Positions 52,076-62,039 are shown, counted from the stretch's first letter. The stretch is DNA of 64,000 nt from Lentisphaera araneosa HTCC2155 (GCF_000170755.1 NZ_ABCK01000027.1:1-64000); one strand, 5' to 3'. Numbers and translations are program-made. The notes: generated from the letters alone by a model not told the origin.

Positions 52076-54292
52076 ATGCTCCAAAAATTCGTCAAGTACT
52101 TCGCACTCTCATGTGCTTTAAGTGCTAGTGTGATGGCAGAAGAGGCCAAAGCTACTCAAGCTGCCCCAGAAGCTAATACCGATAAGAAAGCTCCAGAAAC
52201 AAAAGCTACTGAAACTACTGAAGAAAATACTGCAGTTGAAAAAGAACGTGTGATCGTTACTGGTCAGATTATTCCTGAGGGTGGTCACCTTCTTACAGGT
52301 AGTTCTAAAAGAATTGATACGGAAGATATTCGTAAGCATTCTTACTCCGATATTAACCGTGTACTTTATCAAGTACCTGGTGTGAACGTGCGGGAAGAAG
52401 ACGGCTACGGCCTTTTTCCAAATATTTCTATGCGTGGTATCAACTCTCATCGTTCTGCTAAACTCACTTTAATGGAAGACGGTATTTTAGCGGCTCCAGC
52501 TCCTTACTCAGCTCCCGATGCTTATTACTCACCAAATACAGGTCGTATGAGTGCAGTTGAAGTGATTAAGGGTGCTGCTTCTGTTCAGCACGGCCCTCAT
52601 ACTACTGGTGGTGTTGTTAACTATGTGTCAACTCCAGTTCCAACTGATGGTGAAACTTTTTATTGGAAGCAACTTTTTGGTTCTAACAACGACATCAAAA
52701 CCCACATGTATTATGGCGATGTCTATGATCTAGACGCAGGTAAATTAAGTCTTTTATTTGAAGGTTACTACCGTGAAAATGACGGCTTTAATGATATTCA
52801 GCACAGTGATCGCAATACGGGTATCAATCATCAAATTGAGCCGATGCTCAAATTGCGTTTCGAACCTAAAACTTCTAAATACCAGTATTTAGAAATGAAA
52901 GTCGGTTATACTGATATGGAAGCTAACCTTTCATACAATGGTTTGAAAAAAGAAGATTTTAATAGTAATCCTCATGATCGCTACTGGGGTACCCAGTGGG
53001 ATCACATGGATACAGAAGCTGTCCGTACCTACTTAAAACACTATATCGAATTAACTAATGATATTAGTTTAACAAACACTCTTTATTATAATCGCTTTAA
53101 ACGTAATTGGCATAAAATTAAGGGTGATCCAGGTACTGATGTGTTGCGAGGTACAGCACCAGGGACAATTCGTTTGAAAAATAATAACCGTGATTACTAT
53201 CAAGTCGGCTTACAATCAGAAGTTGATTGGGCTTTTGAAACAGGATCAATTGATCATAATTTAAAAGTTGGTACTCGTATTCACCGTGATAAATACGACG
53301 ATTATTCTTGGTATGACTATTATGATGTTGGAGGGAATTATGATGTAACAGGTTATAGAGAAGACGTGAAAGGCTCTGCAGGTAATAAAGATTACAATAC
53401 AGAGTCAATAGCATTCTTTCTGCATGATGAAATGTCTCTAACTGATAAATTGACAGTAACTCCAGGTGTTCGCTTTGAGCACATTAGTTATGATTACAAC
53501 TCAAAAGGTGAAACATCAGATGTAGATATTTGGGCACCAGGTATTGGCTTTGCTTATGACTTTACAAATGAATACCAACTCTTTGGTGGTGTGCATAAAG
53601 GTTTCTCAGTATTAGCACCCCCAGATGCTGTTGAAGGTGGTAAATACGAAACATCCCTCAGTTATGAACTAGGTCTTCGTTATAATAATGAAAGTGGCCA
53701 CTATGGTGCAGAAGCCGTTGTTTTTTATAATGATATTTCTGATCTTTATGATCCAGAATCTCAAGCGTCGGGAACTGAGTTTAGTCGTACTTTAGGAGAT
53801 GCGGAATCTTATGGTCTTGAGCTATACACTTATGCAGATGCAGGTAAGATTAATAACTGGGGTTTTTCAAACCCTTGGACATTTGCCTTTACTTGGACGC
53901 AATCTGAAATTACAGATATTGCAGATGATATAGATACGTCTGATCCTGCTAATGATGGATCGTTTTACTTTGGCGCCAAAGATGGTTCAGAGACTCCTTA
54001 TATTCCTGAGTTTCAGTACAGTATAGGTACGGGTGCTCATTTTGGAAAATGGGGAACTGATGTGAATGCTACTTATGTAGATGAGATGTTCACTACAGCA
54101 GAAAATAACACAAAAACTGATGCACATATTATTGTTGACTGGTCAGCTTATTATAGTATTGATAAAAATGCTCGCGTTCTCTTCAACGTCTACAATATTT
54201 TTGACGAAGAATATGAAGCAGCTCACCACCCAACGGACATCCGTGCGGGCGCACCACGTCTCTTCTACGCAGGTTTCGAATACAAATTCTAA
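52076..54292 (+). CDS. TonB-dependent receptor, FecA-like
   Basis: 738 residues. A signal peptide (about 1-21, SASVMAEE) is followed by an Ala/Thr/Glu-rich linker and a TonB-box-like stretch (ERVIVTGQ). The plug domain follows (about 75-195: DINRVLYQVPGVNV, ISMRGINSHRS, VEVIKGAASVQHGPHTTGGVVNYV). The 22-strand barrel makes up the rest, with the C-terminal strand ending FEYKF. The plug resembles Fe(III)-dicitrate receptors (FecA), so iron-chelate uptake through the outer membrane is likely, although related receptors take other ligands. There is no FecR/FecI pair here and the N-terminus has no signalling domain. It is monocistronic, with a terminator at 54319. Confidence 0.93.
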   Translation: MLQKFVKYFALSCALSASVMAEEAKATQAAPEANTDKKAPETKATETTEENTAVEKERVIVTGQIIPEGGHLLTGSSKRIDTEDIRKHSYSDINRVLYQVPGVNVREEDGYGLFPNISMRGINSHRSAKLTLMEDGILAAPAPYSAPDAYYSPNTGRMSAVEVIKGAASVQHGPHTTGGVVNYVSTPVPTDGETFYWKQLFGSNNDIKTHMYYGDVYDLDAGKLSLLFEGYYRENDGFNDIQHSDRNTGINHQIEPMLKLRFEPKTSKYQYLEMKVGYTDMEANLSYNGLKKEDFNSNPHDRYWGTQWDHMDTEAVRTYLKHYIELTNDISLTNTLYYNRFKRNWHKIKGDPGTDVLRGTAPGTIRLKNNNRDYYQVGLQSEVDWAFETGSIDHNLKVGTRIHRDKYDDYSWYDYYDVGGNYDVTGYREDVKGSAGNKDYNTESIAFFLHDEMSLTDKLTVTPGVRFEHISYDYNSKGETSDVDIWAPGIGFAYDFTNEYQLFGGVHKGFSVLAPPDAVEGGKYETSLSYELGLRYNNESGHYGAEAVVFYNDISDLYDPESQASGTEFSRTLGDAESYGLELYTYADAGKINNWGFSNPWTFAFTWTQSEITDIADDIDTSDPANDGSFYFGAKDGSETPYIPEFQYSIGTGAHFGKWGTDVNATYVDEMFTTAENNTKTDAHIIVDWSAYYSIDKNARVLFNVYNIFDEEYEAAHHPTDIRAGAPRLFYAGFEYKF

Positions 54293-54318
54293 GCTGAACT
54301 AGCAAGATTCCCAAAAGG

Positions 54319-54348
54319 GCGAAGATCATTGATCTTCGTTTTTTTTTT
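54319..54348 (+). terminator. Intrinsic terminator after the TonB receptor
   Basis: Stem CGAAGATC / GATCTTCG around ATT, followed by ten T. Confidence 0.93.
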
Positions 54349-54439
54349 GACTATGTAAAATGTGTATGTGAAAATATTTTTTAATAAATTCTTTGAAGTG
54401 TACTAAGATTATACAGATTAATAGCAAGCAGTTGTAAAC

Positions 54440-54473
54440 AAAAAGAGCCTCGAAGTGAATTCGAGGCTCTTTT
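54440..54473 (-). terminator. Intrinsic terminator after hisD
   Basis: Perfect 14-bp stem AAAAGAGCCTCGAA / TTCGAGGCTCTTTT with a 5-base loop. On the minus strand it is followed by T-rich sequence, 22 bp after the hisD stop. Confidence 0.92.
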
Positions 54474-54494
54474 AAGATCTTATTTAACTTGAAC

Positions 54495-55781
54495 TTATTC
54501 GAAGCGGATGGTTCCACTGCGTCCGTGGGCGTCAAGGCCTTCAGCCTTTGCCATGGCCGCTACTGCACCGACTTCTTTTTGTAGAGCTTCTTTGCTATAC
54601 TTAATGAGGCTCGTTCTGCGGAAGAATTGATCCACAGTTAAACCAGAGAAGTGGTGGCCAGCACCGCCAGTAGGAAGTACGTGGCTTGGGCCTGCAACAA
54701 AATCACCTACGGGCTCTGGAGTCCAAGGTCCGAGGAAAATGGCACCAGCATTAGAGATTTGTGCAGCGACTTCATCGGCATTTTCGGTAATGATTTCTAA
54801 ATGTTCGGGAGCATAGAGATCAGCGACTTCTGCAGCAGCTTCCATATCATTGACTTTAATGAAGAAAATTCCATTATCTAAAACTTTGTCGACGCATTCT
54901 ACTCGACCAAGGAGTTCTTTTTGTTCGAGGAGTTCTTTTTCGACTTCGTCGATAAGTTCTGCACAATCAGTGACCATCACTGCTTGCTCGTAACCTGAAC
55001 CATGTTCAGCTTGAGAAAGAAGGTCAGCAGCAATAAATTTTGCTGGAGCCGTCTTGTCGGCAATGACCATGACTTCTGAAGGACCTGCGACTAAGTCGAG
55101 TGAACAGTAGCCATAAACTTGACGTTTGGCTGCTGTTACATAAGCATTGCCAGGTCCGCAAATTTTGCGAGCACGTTTAATACTCTCCGTTCCATAGGCG
55201 AGGGCACCAATAGCATAAACACCACCGAGTTTTAAGACTTCAGTAGCACCTGCTTTTTTGGCTGCGTAGAGAATAGCGGGGTTAACTGAGCCATCTTTTT
55301 GTGGAGGTGTTGTGATAACGATCTCTGGTACGCCAGCCGCTTTTGCGATTGCCGCAGTATGAAGCACGGTCGAAACGAGTGGAGCCGTACCGCCGGGAAC
55401 ATAACAGGCAATACGAGAGAGTGGGGCGTACTTTTCACCAAGTTGAACCCCTTCACGAGGAGAGTAGCCCCAAGCTTCGGGAAGCTTTTGACTCGAAAAA
55501 TCAATGATATTAGCCGCAGCAAGATCTATGGCGTCTTTAACGTCTTGATCAACTTTTGCGTCGGCCGCATCAAGTTCTTCTTGGCTCACTTGGAATTGAC
55601 CCGCAGTAAGTTCTACACCATCAAATTTCTTAGCGTAATCACAGATAGCATGATCACCGCGTTTGCGAATATCGCAAAGGATCTCATTAACGCTAGCGGC
55701 AATGTCTTCTGGAAAAGCGTTGCGCTCAAAGAGTGGGTCAAAGTCAGCCGTACAACGACCGGTAAATTCCAAGCGTATCAT
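54495..55781 (-). CDS. hisD: Histidinol dehydrogenase
   Basis: 428 residues, normal length. Signatures are PGGTAPLVSTVLHTA, ICGPGNAYVTAAK, GPSEVMVIAD, LLSQAEHGSG (zinc Gln/His), APEHLEI and LPTGGAGHHFSGL (second zinc His). It carries out the last two oxidations of histidine synthesis, histidinol to histidine, with NAD. It is separated from the usual his genes here and instead begins 2 bp after the purO stop, so it forms a two-gene operon with purO; histidine and purine synthesis share AICAR, which may explain the pairing. Confidence 0.97.
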   Translation of the reverse strand: MIRLEFTGRCTADFDPLFERNAFPEDIAASVNEILCDIRKRGDHAICDYAKKFDGVELTAGQFQVSQEELDAADAKVDQDVKDAIDLAAANIIDFSSQKLPEAWGYSPREGVQLGEKYAPLSRIACYVPGGTAPLVSTVLHTAAIAKAAGVPEIVITTPPQKDGSVNPAILYAAKKAGATEVLKLGGVYAIGALAYGTESIKRARKICGPGNAYVTAAKRQVYGYCSLDLVAGPSEVMVIADKTAPAKFIAADLLSQAEHGSGYEQAVMVTDCAELIDEVEKELLEQKELLGRVECVDKVLDNGIFFIKVNDMEAAAEVADLYAPEHLEIITENADEVAAQISNAGAIFLGPWTPEPVGDFVAGPSHVLPTGGAGHHFSGLTVDQFFRRTSLIKYSKEALQKEVGAVAAMAKAEGLDAHGRSGTIRFE

Positions 55782-55783
55782 GC

Positions 55784-56425
55784 TTATTTATCCTTGAAAG
55801 CAACCTGGAATTTATCGCCATCAGCAATTGCACATACAGCGGAAATTGGCTTCTCTAGGTCGGCAAAAACACCTTTGCCTAAGATGTAGTCACAGGCTTC
55901 GTCAGCTGATTCAACGTGGAAGTCTGCGTCTTTGAGATGAACGCTCGGAGTGTTGTGATTGTATGTAGCAACGTAGAAAGCTTGGCCAGGTTCGAGTTTG
56001 ATACGAGTTACGTGAAGAGCGTCTTCGCGAACAGTACCGAGTGCAGCTTCACCAGTTTTGATGTTGATAACTGAAGCGATACGCGGAGTGCCGAGGTGAT
56101 CGTGCTCATAATCCATACCGAAAAGACCGCTCACGAGAGCGTCGCGCATATTCATTCCCGCATCGATTTTTTCAGTGATTGGGTCAGTGTGTGAACCATT
56201 TGTTGCAATGGCATATTGACCATCTTGGCTGATGCGCAAGCAGTTGTAGGCAATGTAAGGATTCTTCATGATGTCGTCTTCGTGGCCGGGCTTAGGAACA
56301 ATAGCAATACCGCGCTCCACTTCGACAGCGTGACGATTTGGGAATGAGTTAGAAGAAACGCGATACATGGCACAAAGCTTGCCATCTTTAGTTTTTGCAA
56401 CGGAAACAATACGACCTACGTACAT
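55784..56425 (-). CDS. purO: IMP cyclohydrolase, archaeal PurO type
   Basis: 213 residues from the ATG at 56425 (MYVGRIVSV), with AAGGA upstream; the longer reading adds 18 residues not found in the family. PurO signatures are YRVSSNSFPNRHA, KNPYIAYNCLRI, ATNGSHTDPI and the block DYEHDHLGTPRIASV. It closes FAICAR to IMP, the last step of purine synthesis, in the cytoplasm. Most bacteria use the PurH N-terminal domain for this, and PurO is best known in archaea. It is upstream of and coupled to hisD. Confidence 0.9.
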   Translation of the reverse strand: MYVGRIVSVAKTKDGKLCAMYRVSSNSFPNRHAVEVERGIAIVPKPGHEDDIMKNPYIAYNCLRISQDGQYAIATNGSHTDPITEKIDAGMNMRDALVSGLFGMDYEHDHLGTPRIASVINIKTGEAALGTVREDALHVTRIKLEPGQAFYVATYNHNTPSVHLKDADFHVESADEACDYILGKGVFADLEKPISAVCAIADGDKFQVAFKDK

Positions 56426-56546
56426 GAGAAATCCTTGTGGTTTATAATGATAAGTTTCAAGGCGACTAATAAACTGCAAAGACGCCTTTTTTCAAAGCTT
56501 ATTTATGATAAATTATGACAGTTGAAATCCTTGCGAGAAAGCGGGA

Positions 56547-57860
56547 TTATTTATCGGGGTTTTGCTTTCTAGGACGACGTCTAGGCTTATGTTTTTTGTC
56601 TTTGCTAAAATCTTTTTTCTTAGGACCACCAGAACCAGGTTTACGCTGTTGAGAACGGTTTTGACGATTGTCATTACGGCGCTTCTTAAGTTCTTTTTCA
56701 GCTTCTCTAGCCTGACTTTGGCTAGGTGCTTTTTCTGTAATACCCGGGATTTCTTTTACATTAACTTTCTTGTTAATGAGTTTTTCGATGGCAAAGAGAA
56801 GGCTGGCTTCTTCTTTAGCCACTAAAGAGATAGCTTCGCCCGAGCAGCCGGCACGACCTGTACGGCCAATACGGTGAACGTAATCTTCTGCAATTTCGGG
56901 AAGTTCGTAGTTAACTACATGAGGTAAACGATCGATGTCAATGCCACGGGCAGCAATATCGGTAGCCACGAGAACACGAACTTTGATCGCTTTAAAATCA
57001 GCAAGAGCACGAGTACGAGCATTTTGACTTTTGTTACCATGGATTGCAGCGGCAGTAATGCCATCGGCAATAAGCATATTTGTCAATTTGTTGGCGCCAT
57101 GTTTTGTGCGGGTGAAAACGAGGACTTGGTTCCATTCGCCATCGCGAATGAGTGAGGAGAGTAAGTTTCTCTTTTTGTTTTTACCAACGTGATAAACACT
57201 TTGATCGACGGTTTCAGCTGATGTATTTTGTCTGGCAACTTCCACTAAGCTGGGGTTTCTCAAAATACTTTCAGAAAGTGCTTTAATATCTTTTGAATAA
57301 GTCGCTGAAAAGAAAAGGGTTTGTCGTTTCTCTGGGACGAGCTTAATGATTTTTTTGATATCGTGGATAAAGCCCATGTCGAGCATGCGGTCGGCTTCAT
57401 CTAAGATAAGGTATTCAATTCGAGATAAGTCTAAGGCTTTTTGTCCTGCGAGGTCGAGGAGGCGTCCTGGCGTTCCCACAACGATATCAACACCTTTGCG
57501 CAATTTCTGCTTTTGAGGATTGATGCCAACACCGCCAAAGATAACGGTCGATCTAATATCGAGACCTTTACCATAGAGCTCTACACTTTCGCCAACTTGC
57601 GCCGCTAGCTCACGTGTAGGAGTGAGGACTAAAGCGCGAGGACGGTGGCCGCCACGATTATCTGCTGTGCTTAAAAGGTGGAGGATAGGTAGGGTGAAAG
57701 CTGCTGTTTTACCTGTACCGGTTTGTGCACCGGCTAAGATATCTCCGCCTTTAAGGATGATGGGGATAGCTTGTTCTTGTATAGGGGTCGGCTGAGTGTA
57801 GCCTTGGAATTTAATTCCAGTGAGGATTTCGGTTCTTAAACCAAGATTTTCGAAAGACAT
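56547..57860 (-). CDS. DEAD-box RNA helicase, RhlE-like
   Basis: 437 residues. All helicase motifs are present: the Q motif ([14 protein letters not shown]), [11 protein letters not shown] (I), PTRELAAQ (Ia), TPGRLL (Ib), [11 protein letters not shown] (II), FSATYS (III), FTRTKHGA (IV), [11 protein letters not shown] (V) and [10 protein letters not shown] (VI). The last ~55 residues are a basic, Arg/Lys/Gln-rich tail ending in [11 protein letters not shown], which binds RNA. It remodels rRNA or mRNA structures. It is monocistronic; the 219-bp gap before it (57861-58079) holds its leader, with nothing more that I can name apart from the hairpin at 58024. Confidence 0.95.
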   Translation of the reverse strand: MSFENLGLRTEILTGIKFQGYTQPTPIQEQAIPIILKGGDILAGAQTGTGKTAAFTLPILHLLSTADNRGGHRPRALVLTPTRELAAQVGESVELYGKGLDIRSTVIFGGVGINPQKQKLRKGVDIVVGTPGRLLDLAGQKALDLSRIEYLILDEADRMLDMGFIHDIKKIIKLVPEKRQTLFFSATYSKDIKALSESILRNPSLVEVARQNTSAETVDQSVYHVGKNKKRNLLSSLIRDGEWNQVLVFTRTKHGANKLTNMLIADGITAAAIHGNKSQNARTRALADFKAIKVRVLVATDIAARGIDIDRLPHVVNYELPEIAEDYVHRIGRTGRAGCSGEAISLVAKEEASLLFAIEKLINKKVNVKEIPGITEKAPSQSQAREAEKELKKRRNDNRQNRSQQRKPGSGGPKKKDFSKDKKHKPRRRPRKQNPDK

Positions 57861-58023
57861 AGTGATCCTAAGTTGTTTCCGAAAAAAGCATGCTTGGTCG
57901 ATTCCTTCATGCGGAAGAATTATTTAAGGGAAATTTGGGATACAGAATCGTAGTATATCCATTTTTCTTAAGTCTAGTGCGATTATCAAATAATACTTTC
58001 AGATATGACGAATTATCAGCACA

Positions 58024-58052
58024 TAAAAAAGGCGTAGATGATTCTACGCCTT
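58024..58052 (-). terminator. Intrinsic terminator after the 58080-58487 gene
   Basis: Perfect 8-bp stem GGCGTAGA / TCTACGCC with loop TGAT. On the minus strand it is followed by TTTTTT. Confidence 0.9.
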
Positions 58053-58079
58053 AAGTCAGAAAGAGGGTGAGACCTTTAC

Positions 58080-58487
58080 TTAGAGTTTTCTGGTATAAGT
58101 AGAAATGTTCTTCTCGGTGATTTTTGATTGCACCTCAATATTTTTCCAATCGATGTATTTCACACTATAAATAGGTCTCATATCGAAAGAGTAGAGCAGG
58201 TATTCATTATCATTAACTTTTTCAAAGGGAAGGTCAAAATTAGCCGTTTCGCAAGTTCCATCTGCATGAAATGAAAATGATTTAAAAACCTTGCCATCAT
58301 TGACCCATTCACCAATAATATTTTCATTTGAGTACTTAACGGATTGTTCTTCAAGTTTCTGGGTATTCCAGGAAATGAGTGAAAATTGAACAACTAAAAC
58401 GAGAAGTATTCCAAGTAATGTGAGGCGTCTTTGATCTTTCTTTTCAGGAAGAACAGGCAGGTTGGCAATTGTTTTTCTCTTAGACAT
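58080..58487 (-). CDS. Small membrane-anchored protein of unknown function
   Basis: 135 residues. A basic N-terminus (MSKRKTIANLPVLPEKKDQRR) leads into one membrane helix (about 22-40). A ~90-residue outer domain follows, with beta-prone segments beginning IIGEWVNDGKVFKSFSFHADGTCETANFD. That opening resembles lipocalin-like 'GxW...F..DG' proteins (a small barrel that binds small molecules), but the match is weak. It is monocistronic with its own terminator. Confidence 0.65.
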   Translation of the reverse strand: MSKRKTIANLPVLPEKKDQRRLTLLGILLVLVVQFSLISWNTQKLEEQSVKYSNENIIGEWVNDGKVFKSFSFHADGTCETANFDLPFEKVNDNEYLLYSFDMRPIYSVKYIDWKNIEVQSKITEKNISTYTRKL

Positions 58488-58618
58488 AAATGAGCTCCAG
58501 ATAATGTTAAATTTTCGTTAAGTATAATCTTGGTTCGTAAAATAGCAAATATATATTTTAATGTTACATGAGTTTACGTAATCAACTTAGATGTTCTTAC
58601 ATACCTTTAACGAAAAGT

Positions 58619-59356
58619 TTAATTTTTTATTGTGAGTTCACCTGTATGAAAGATTAAAATAGTTCCATTTGTCCGAATCATGATGGAACCATCTGGCTTA
58701 AAACCATGGACTTCACCAAGATAGGAGTCTTGTTTGTCATTTGTGAAAAGTACAGTTTTACCTTCAAGTTGAGCGGCTAGCATCCAAGCTTCGCTGATTT
58801 TTTCAGGATTGTCTTGATAGATTTGATAGAGCTTTTGGAATTGATCGAGGATTTCATCCTTTAAGCTATCGCGATTCCATGGAGTAGAAGTTTCTAGAAG
58901 CAAAGAAGTAGCAGGCCGACCTAAGTTTTTCAGATCACCAAAAGTCATATTGACATTAATACCGGAGCCAATGATGAGCGATGTCATTTTATTTTGTTCG
59001 AAAATTCCTTCACATAAGATCCCAGCTATTTTTGCCTCCCCCACTAATAAGTCGTTGGGCCACTTGATTCGAAGATGATGAATCGCGTGTTTTTTTAAGC
59101 ATTCATAGATGGCTAATGATGCAATTTGAACATAGGTATTAACACTATCTGGATGAAGTTTGTCATTTTTGATGACTAAACTCATGTAAATATTTTTGTC
59201 CGGGGGTGAAGTCCAAGTTCTTCCTAAACGTCCTTTGCCAGCAGTCTGGGTATTTGTGTAAAGCACCGCCCCATGAGGATATTTACTGATGTTGCGTTTG
59301 GCTTCTTCGTTGGTTGAATCAATGGATTCAAAATAAACGGGGTGATAGTTAATCAT
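58619..59356 (-). CDS. birA: Biotin--[acetyl-CoA-carboxylase] ligase
   Basis: 245 residues. The catalytic domain begins VYFESIDSTNEEAKR, with the biotinyl-AMP loop QTAGKGRLGRTWTSP, LRIKWPNDLLVG (catalytic Lys) and ITGSGINVN-like IIGSGINVN. There is no N-terminal helix-turn-helix, so it attaches biotin to carboxylases without acting as a repressor. It is the last gene of the minus-strand operon aroE-prepilin peptidase-bioH-bioC-yihY-birA; the start overlaps yihY by 8 bp. Two biotin-synthesis genes in the same operon support the call. Confidence 0.95.
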   Translation of the reverse strand: MINYHPVYFESIDSTNEEAKRNISKYPHGAVLYTNTQTAGKGRLGRTWTSPPDKNIYMSLVIKNDKLHPDSVNTYVQIASLAIYECLKKHAIHHLRIKWPNDLLVGEAKIAGILCEGIFEQNKMTSLIIGSGINVNMTFGDLKNLGRPATSLLLETSTPWNRDSLKDEILDQFQKLYQIYQDNPEKISEAWMLAAQLEGKTVLFTNDKQDSYLGEVHGFKPDGSIMIRTNGTILIFHTGELTIKN

Positions 59357-60680
59357 TGTTTGGTTTTAGCAGGCTGTATATATTGGTTTCGCTTAGTTTA
59401 CTCTGGTAGGTTTCAAAATTGATGTTTTTTTCTTTAATGCCTAATTCAGAATCGCTATTTAAGCTAAAATTCTTCTCTCCACTTCCCATTACGGCATTAT
59501 GAATGTCGAGGAGAGTAATGTTGTGAAGGTCACGGCTTGCCTTATAAATTTCGTTTCGTGGTCCCACAGGTGTAATAATTCCGGCATCAGTCAATTGAGT
59601 AAGGATTTTGTGACCAAGCAAAACAGGGACGCGCAATTCTTGTAGGCGGATATGAGCCTCCCAAGCATCACCAGTTAAGAATTTCCTAGATATAGAAATA
59701 GAGATAACAATTGCAGCGTTAAAAAGATCTTCGCCTTTTAATAGAGAGGATTCATCTTCCTCTTCATAGGTGGCATGATTTTGTAAGGCGAAACAAAGTT
59801 GTGCTCCAAGAAGGATGATTAACCAAGCAATAAATAACCACACCAAGAAAAATGGGATAACAGCAAAAGTCCCATAGAGAGGATAGGAAGAAACCCCGAT
59901 TTGTAGGTTTACATAGATATATTGCGTGAGTGACCAACCAATGGTGACTAAAAAGCTAGCAATGAAGGCAGGTCGAAAATTAACTTTGGTATTGGGTAGG
60001 AAGCGATAGAGAAATGTGAAACCAAAAGCAATAATGAGCGGACTGATGATTTTTACCAAAAGGCTATAAAATTCAAAAATGCCCTCGCCTAAAAAGAGAT
60101 TAGTCGTGAGGTACTCTTGAACCTTATTACTAGAGAGGAAGGCATTAGCCGAAGCGGTTGCGATGAGAATGGGGGGGAGCGTGACAAAGATAAAGAGGTA
60201 CTCTTTAACCTTGGTCATTAAATCACGATTCTTTTTAATTCCCCAAATCATATTAAATGAGTGTTCAATTTTACTCATCATACTAATGGCAGTGAACATT
60301 GAGATGGCGATACCCACAAGCCCTACAGCCTTTAAGTTGGCTTGGTCAATAAGTGTGAAAACTTGAAGCAGGATATCTCGAATTTGTTCGGGAAGCTCAC
60401 CAAAGAAAAATTCTTGTTGATCCTTAATCATATCAGCCAAGCCCATGGCTTTGGAGAAGGCAAAAACAAAAGCTAAAGTTGGGAGCATTGATAATACGGT
60501 AATGTTGGTCAATGCAGAAGCTTGTAGAGGAAGGTTGTTTTTGTTAAAGTCATTAATGAGGACTTTGAGGCTCCTCAAAGCAATGATCTTAACTTTTTGT
60601 GGGTATTTTAGATCTTCAACGTCAGCTTCCCAGATGCCTGAAAAGATTTTGTCGTGGATGTTTTTTAATGTTTTTATCAT
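59349..60680 (-). CDS. YihY/BrkB-family inner-membrane protein
   Basis: 443 residues. The N-terminal ~290 carry six membrane helices with the family motifs LPLQASALTNITVLSMLP (first helix entry), a conserved QANLKAVGLVGIAI and the block NTKVNFRPAFIASF. The ~130-residue C-terminal part is soluble, with a winged-helix look (VPVLLGHKILTQLTDAGIITPVG) and an acidic tail. The family was once labelled 'ribonuclease BN' by mistake; its transport or lipid-related role is unclear. It is coupled to bioC (4-bp overlap) and birA (8-bp overlap). Confidence 0.9.
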   Translation of the reverse strand: MIKTLKNIHDKIFSGIWEADVEDLKYPQKVKIIALRSLKVLINDFNKNNLPLQASALTNITVLSMLPTLAFVFAFSKAMGLADMIKDQQEFFFGELPEQIRDILLQVFTLIDQANLKAVGLVGIAISMFTAISMMSKIEHSFNMIWGIKKNRDLMTKVKEYLFIFVTLPPILIATASANAFLSSNKVQEYLTTNLFLGEGIFEFYSLLVKIISPLIIAFGFTFLYRFLPNTKVNFRPAFIASFLVTIGWSLTQYIYVNLQIGVSSYPLYGTFAVIPFFLVWLFIAWLIILLGAQLCFALQNHATYEEEDESSLLKGEDLFNAAIVISISISRKFLTGDAWEAHIRLQELRVPVLLGHKILTQLTDAGIITPVGPRNEIYKASRDLHNITLLDIHNAVMGSGEKNFSLNSDSELGIKEKNINFETYQSKLSETNIYSLLKPNND

Positions 60681-61411
60681 GACTTATGCGCTTGTAGAAA
60701 AGTTACCTCATATCGAGCTTCTAATATATTGTCTCTTTTAAGTTTTTCGCACTCTTTGATAAGTTTCCTCAGTTGTCCAGGATTTAATTGTTCTTCTTCG
60801 ACGTTGGCACCAATGCGGTGAATCTTCTTGAAAAAGTCGATAGATGATTCAAAACTTTCAGAAAAAGGGAGCGTGAACTTGTTAACTTTATTAAAATAGT
60901 GCTCAGCAGAAGTTCTTAATGATTTTGCATCGCGATAATTTAAGCCTTTATAATCCATTTCGGCTGCCTCGAAGGCTTTAGGTAAAAAACTTAGTGTTCC
61001 CATTGTGGGGGTCGCAATGAGTAGGGTCGCATTTGGATTTGCGAGTTCCGCCACTTTTTGCATCCAAAGATTCCAGTCAGGAACCCATTGAATAGCCATG
61101 CTAGTAATAATTAAATCAAAACCTTGATCATCATTAGGGAGTTCACAGATTTGATATTGAGCTTTATTTCCAAGTTTTTCTTTTGCTACTTCAATCATTT
61201 GAAGAGCAGGGTCACATATGTAGAATTCGCTATAGGGAAAGATTCCCATGAGTTGCTGGCTTATATAAGCTGTGCCGGCCCCGATTTCCAAAATGCGTTT
61301 AGGTGCTGTTTCTTTGGGGATTTCTTGGATGAGAGTGTTGGCGATACGTCTTTGTATGTGTGCGTACTGATCATAATCTGCAGCGTGATTGTTAAAGTGA
61401 CCTCTAGACAT
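60677..61411 (-). CDS. bioC: Malonyl-ACP O-methyltransferase
   Basis: 244 residues. The start HFNNHAADYDQYAHIQR is the usual BioC opening; the SAM-binding motif is RILEIGAGTAYIS, followed by YICDPALQMI and ITSMAIQWVPD. BioC methylates malonyl-ACP so that fatty-acid synthesis can build the pimeloyl chain of biotin. The bioH-like gene upstream (8-bp overlap) would remove the methyl group, and birA two genes downstream uses the biotin. Confidence 0.9.
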   Translation of the reverse strand: MSRGHFNNHAADYDQYAHIQRRIANTLIQEIPKETAPKRILEIGAGTAYISQQLMGIFPYSEFYICDPALQMIEVAKEKLGNKAQYQICELPNDDQGFDLIITSMAIQWVPDWNLWMQKVAELANPNATLLIATPTMGTLSFLPKAFEAAEMDYKGLNYRDAKSLRTSAEHYFNKVNKFTLPFSESFESSIDFFKKIHRIGANVEEEQLNPGQLRKLIKECEKLKRDNILEARYEVTFLQAHKS

Positions 61412-62039
61412 TATTCACCTCTAGAAATTTTTTAATCGTCTCTTGAGCTTCTGTTGATTGACTTAAATCATGCTTTTCTCCAATGAAGCAATGTTGTTCA
61501 GCATTTGGGAAGCGTCTAGAGAGCTGCAAAGCAACTTTTGGGTAAAGAATGCGGTCTTTTTGTCCTCTAAGTAAAAGCATGGGTTTTTTACAAGAATCCA
61601 CTTGAGTTCTTTTCGTTTTTAGGATATCGAGTCCTTTTAATAAGATCTCTTTATTATAGTACTCATTCTTACGAAAAGAGCTCCCAGCTAAAGTTTGAAA
61701 GCTTTCGATAAGTTTTGCGGGGTTCGCAATTAAGGCTGAGCCCATTTGTGAGACTTTCTCGACGAGTTTACTATCTTTGTTATCTTGACCACAAAAAGAA
61801 GTGAAGCCGCTTAAGACGATGGCCCCTTTGCAGAACTTTGACGACAAAACTTCATCGAGGTAAAGACTACCCATTGAGTAAGCTAGGAAAATGAAGTCTT
61901 CATTCATTTCACCTGCTAAAAAAACTTTTGGATCAGTGTTGTCAGAGGAATAAAATCCCCAATCAAAACATTTGACATTTTCTAAAAAATTAAAGTATTG
62001 CTTGTCACAAGCCCAGCCGGGAATAGCGATGAGTTTCAT
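61404..62039 (-). CDS. BioH/BioG-like pimeloyl-ACP methyl ester esterase
   Basis: 211 residues, compact alpha/beta hydrolase. It begins LIAIPGWACDKQYF; the nucleophile Ser is in FLAYSMGSLYL, the Asp in RGQKDRILYP and the His in GEKHDLSQS. Next to bioC this fits the esterase that frees pimeloyl-ACP from its methyl ester. It is shorter than BioH (about 256) and nearer BioG in size, but the sequence is not clearly either. It overlaps the prepilin peptidase by 4 bp and bioC by 8 bp. Confidence 0.78.
   Translation of the reverse strand: MKLIAIPGWACDKQYFNFLENVKCFDWGFYSSDNTDPKVFLAGEMNEDFIFLAYSMGSLYLDEVLSSKFCKGAIVLSGFTSFCGQDNKDSKLVEKVSQMGSALIANPAKLIESFQTLAGSSFRKNEYYNKEILLKGLDILKTKRTQVDSCKKPMLLLRGQKDRILYPKVALQLSRRFPNAEQHCFIGEKHDLSQSTEAQETIKKFLEVNNV

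Noticed and set aside
55299-55889. 196-codon open frame on the plus strand over hisD
   Set aside because: Antisense to hisD and the end of purO, with no recognisable motif; a shadow of biased codons.
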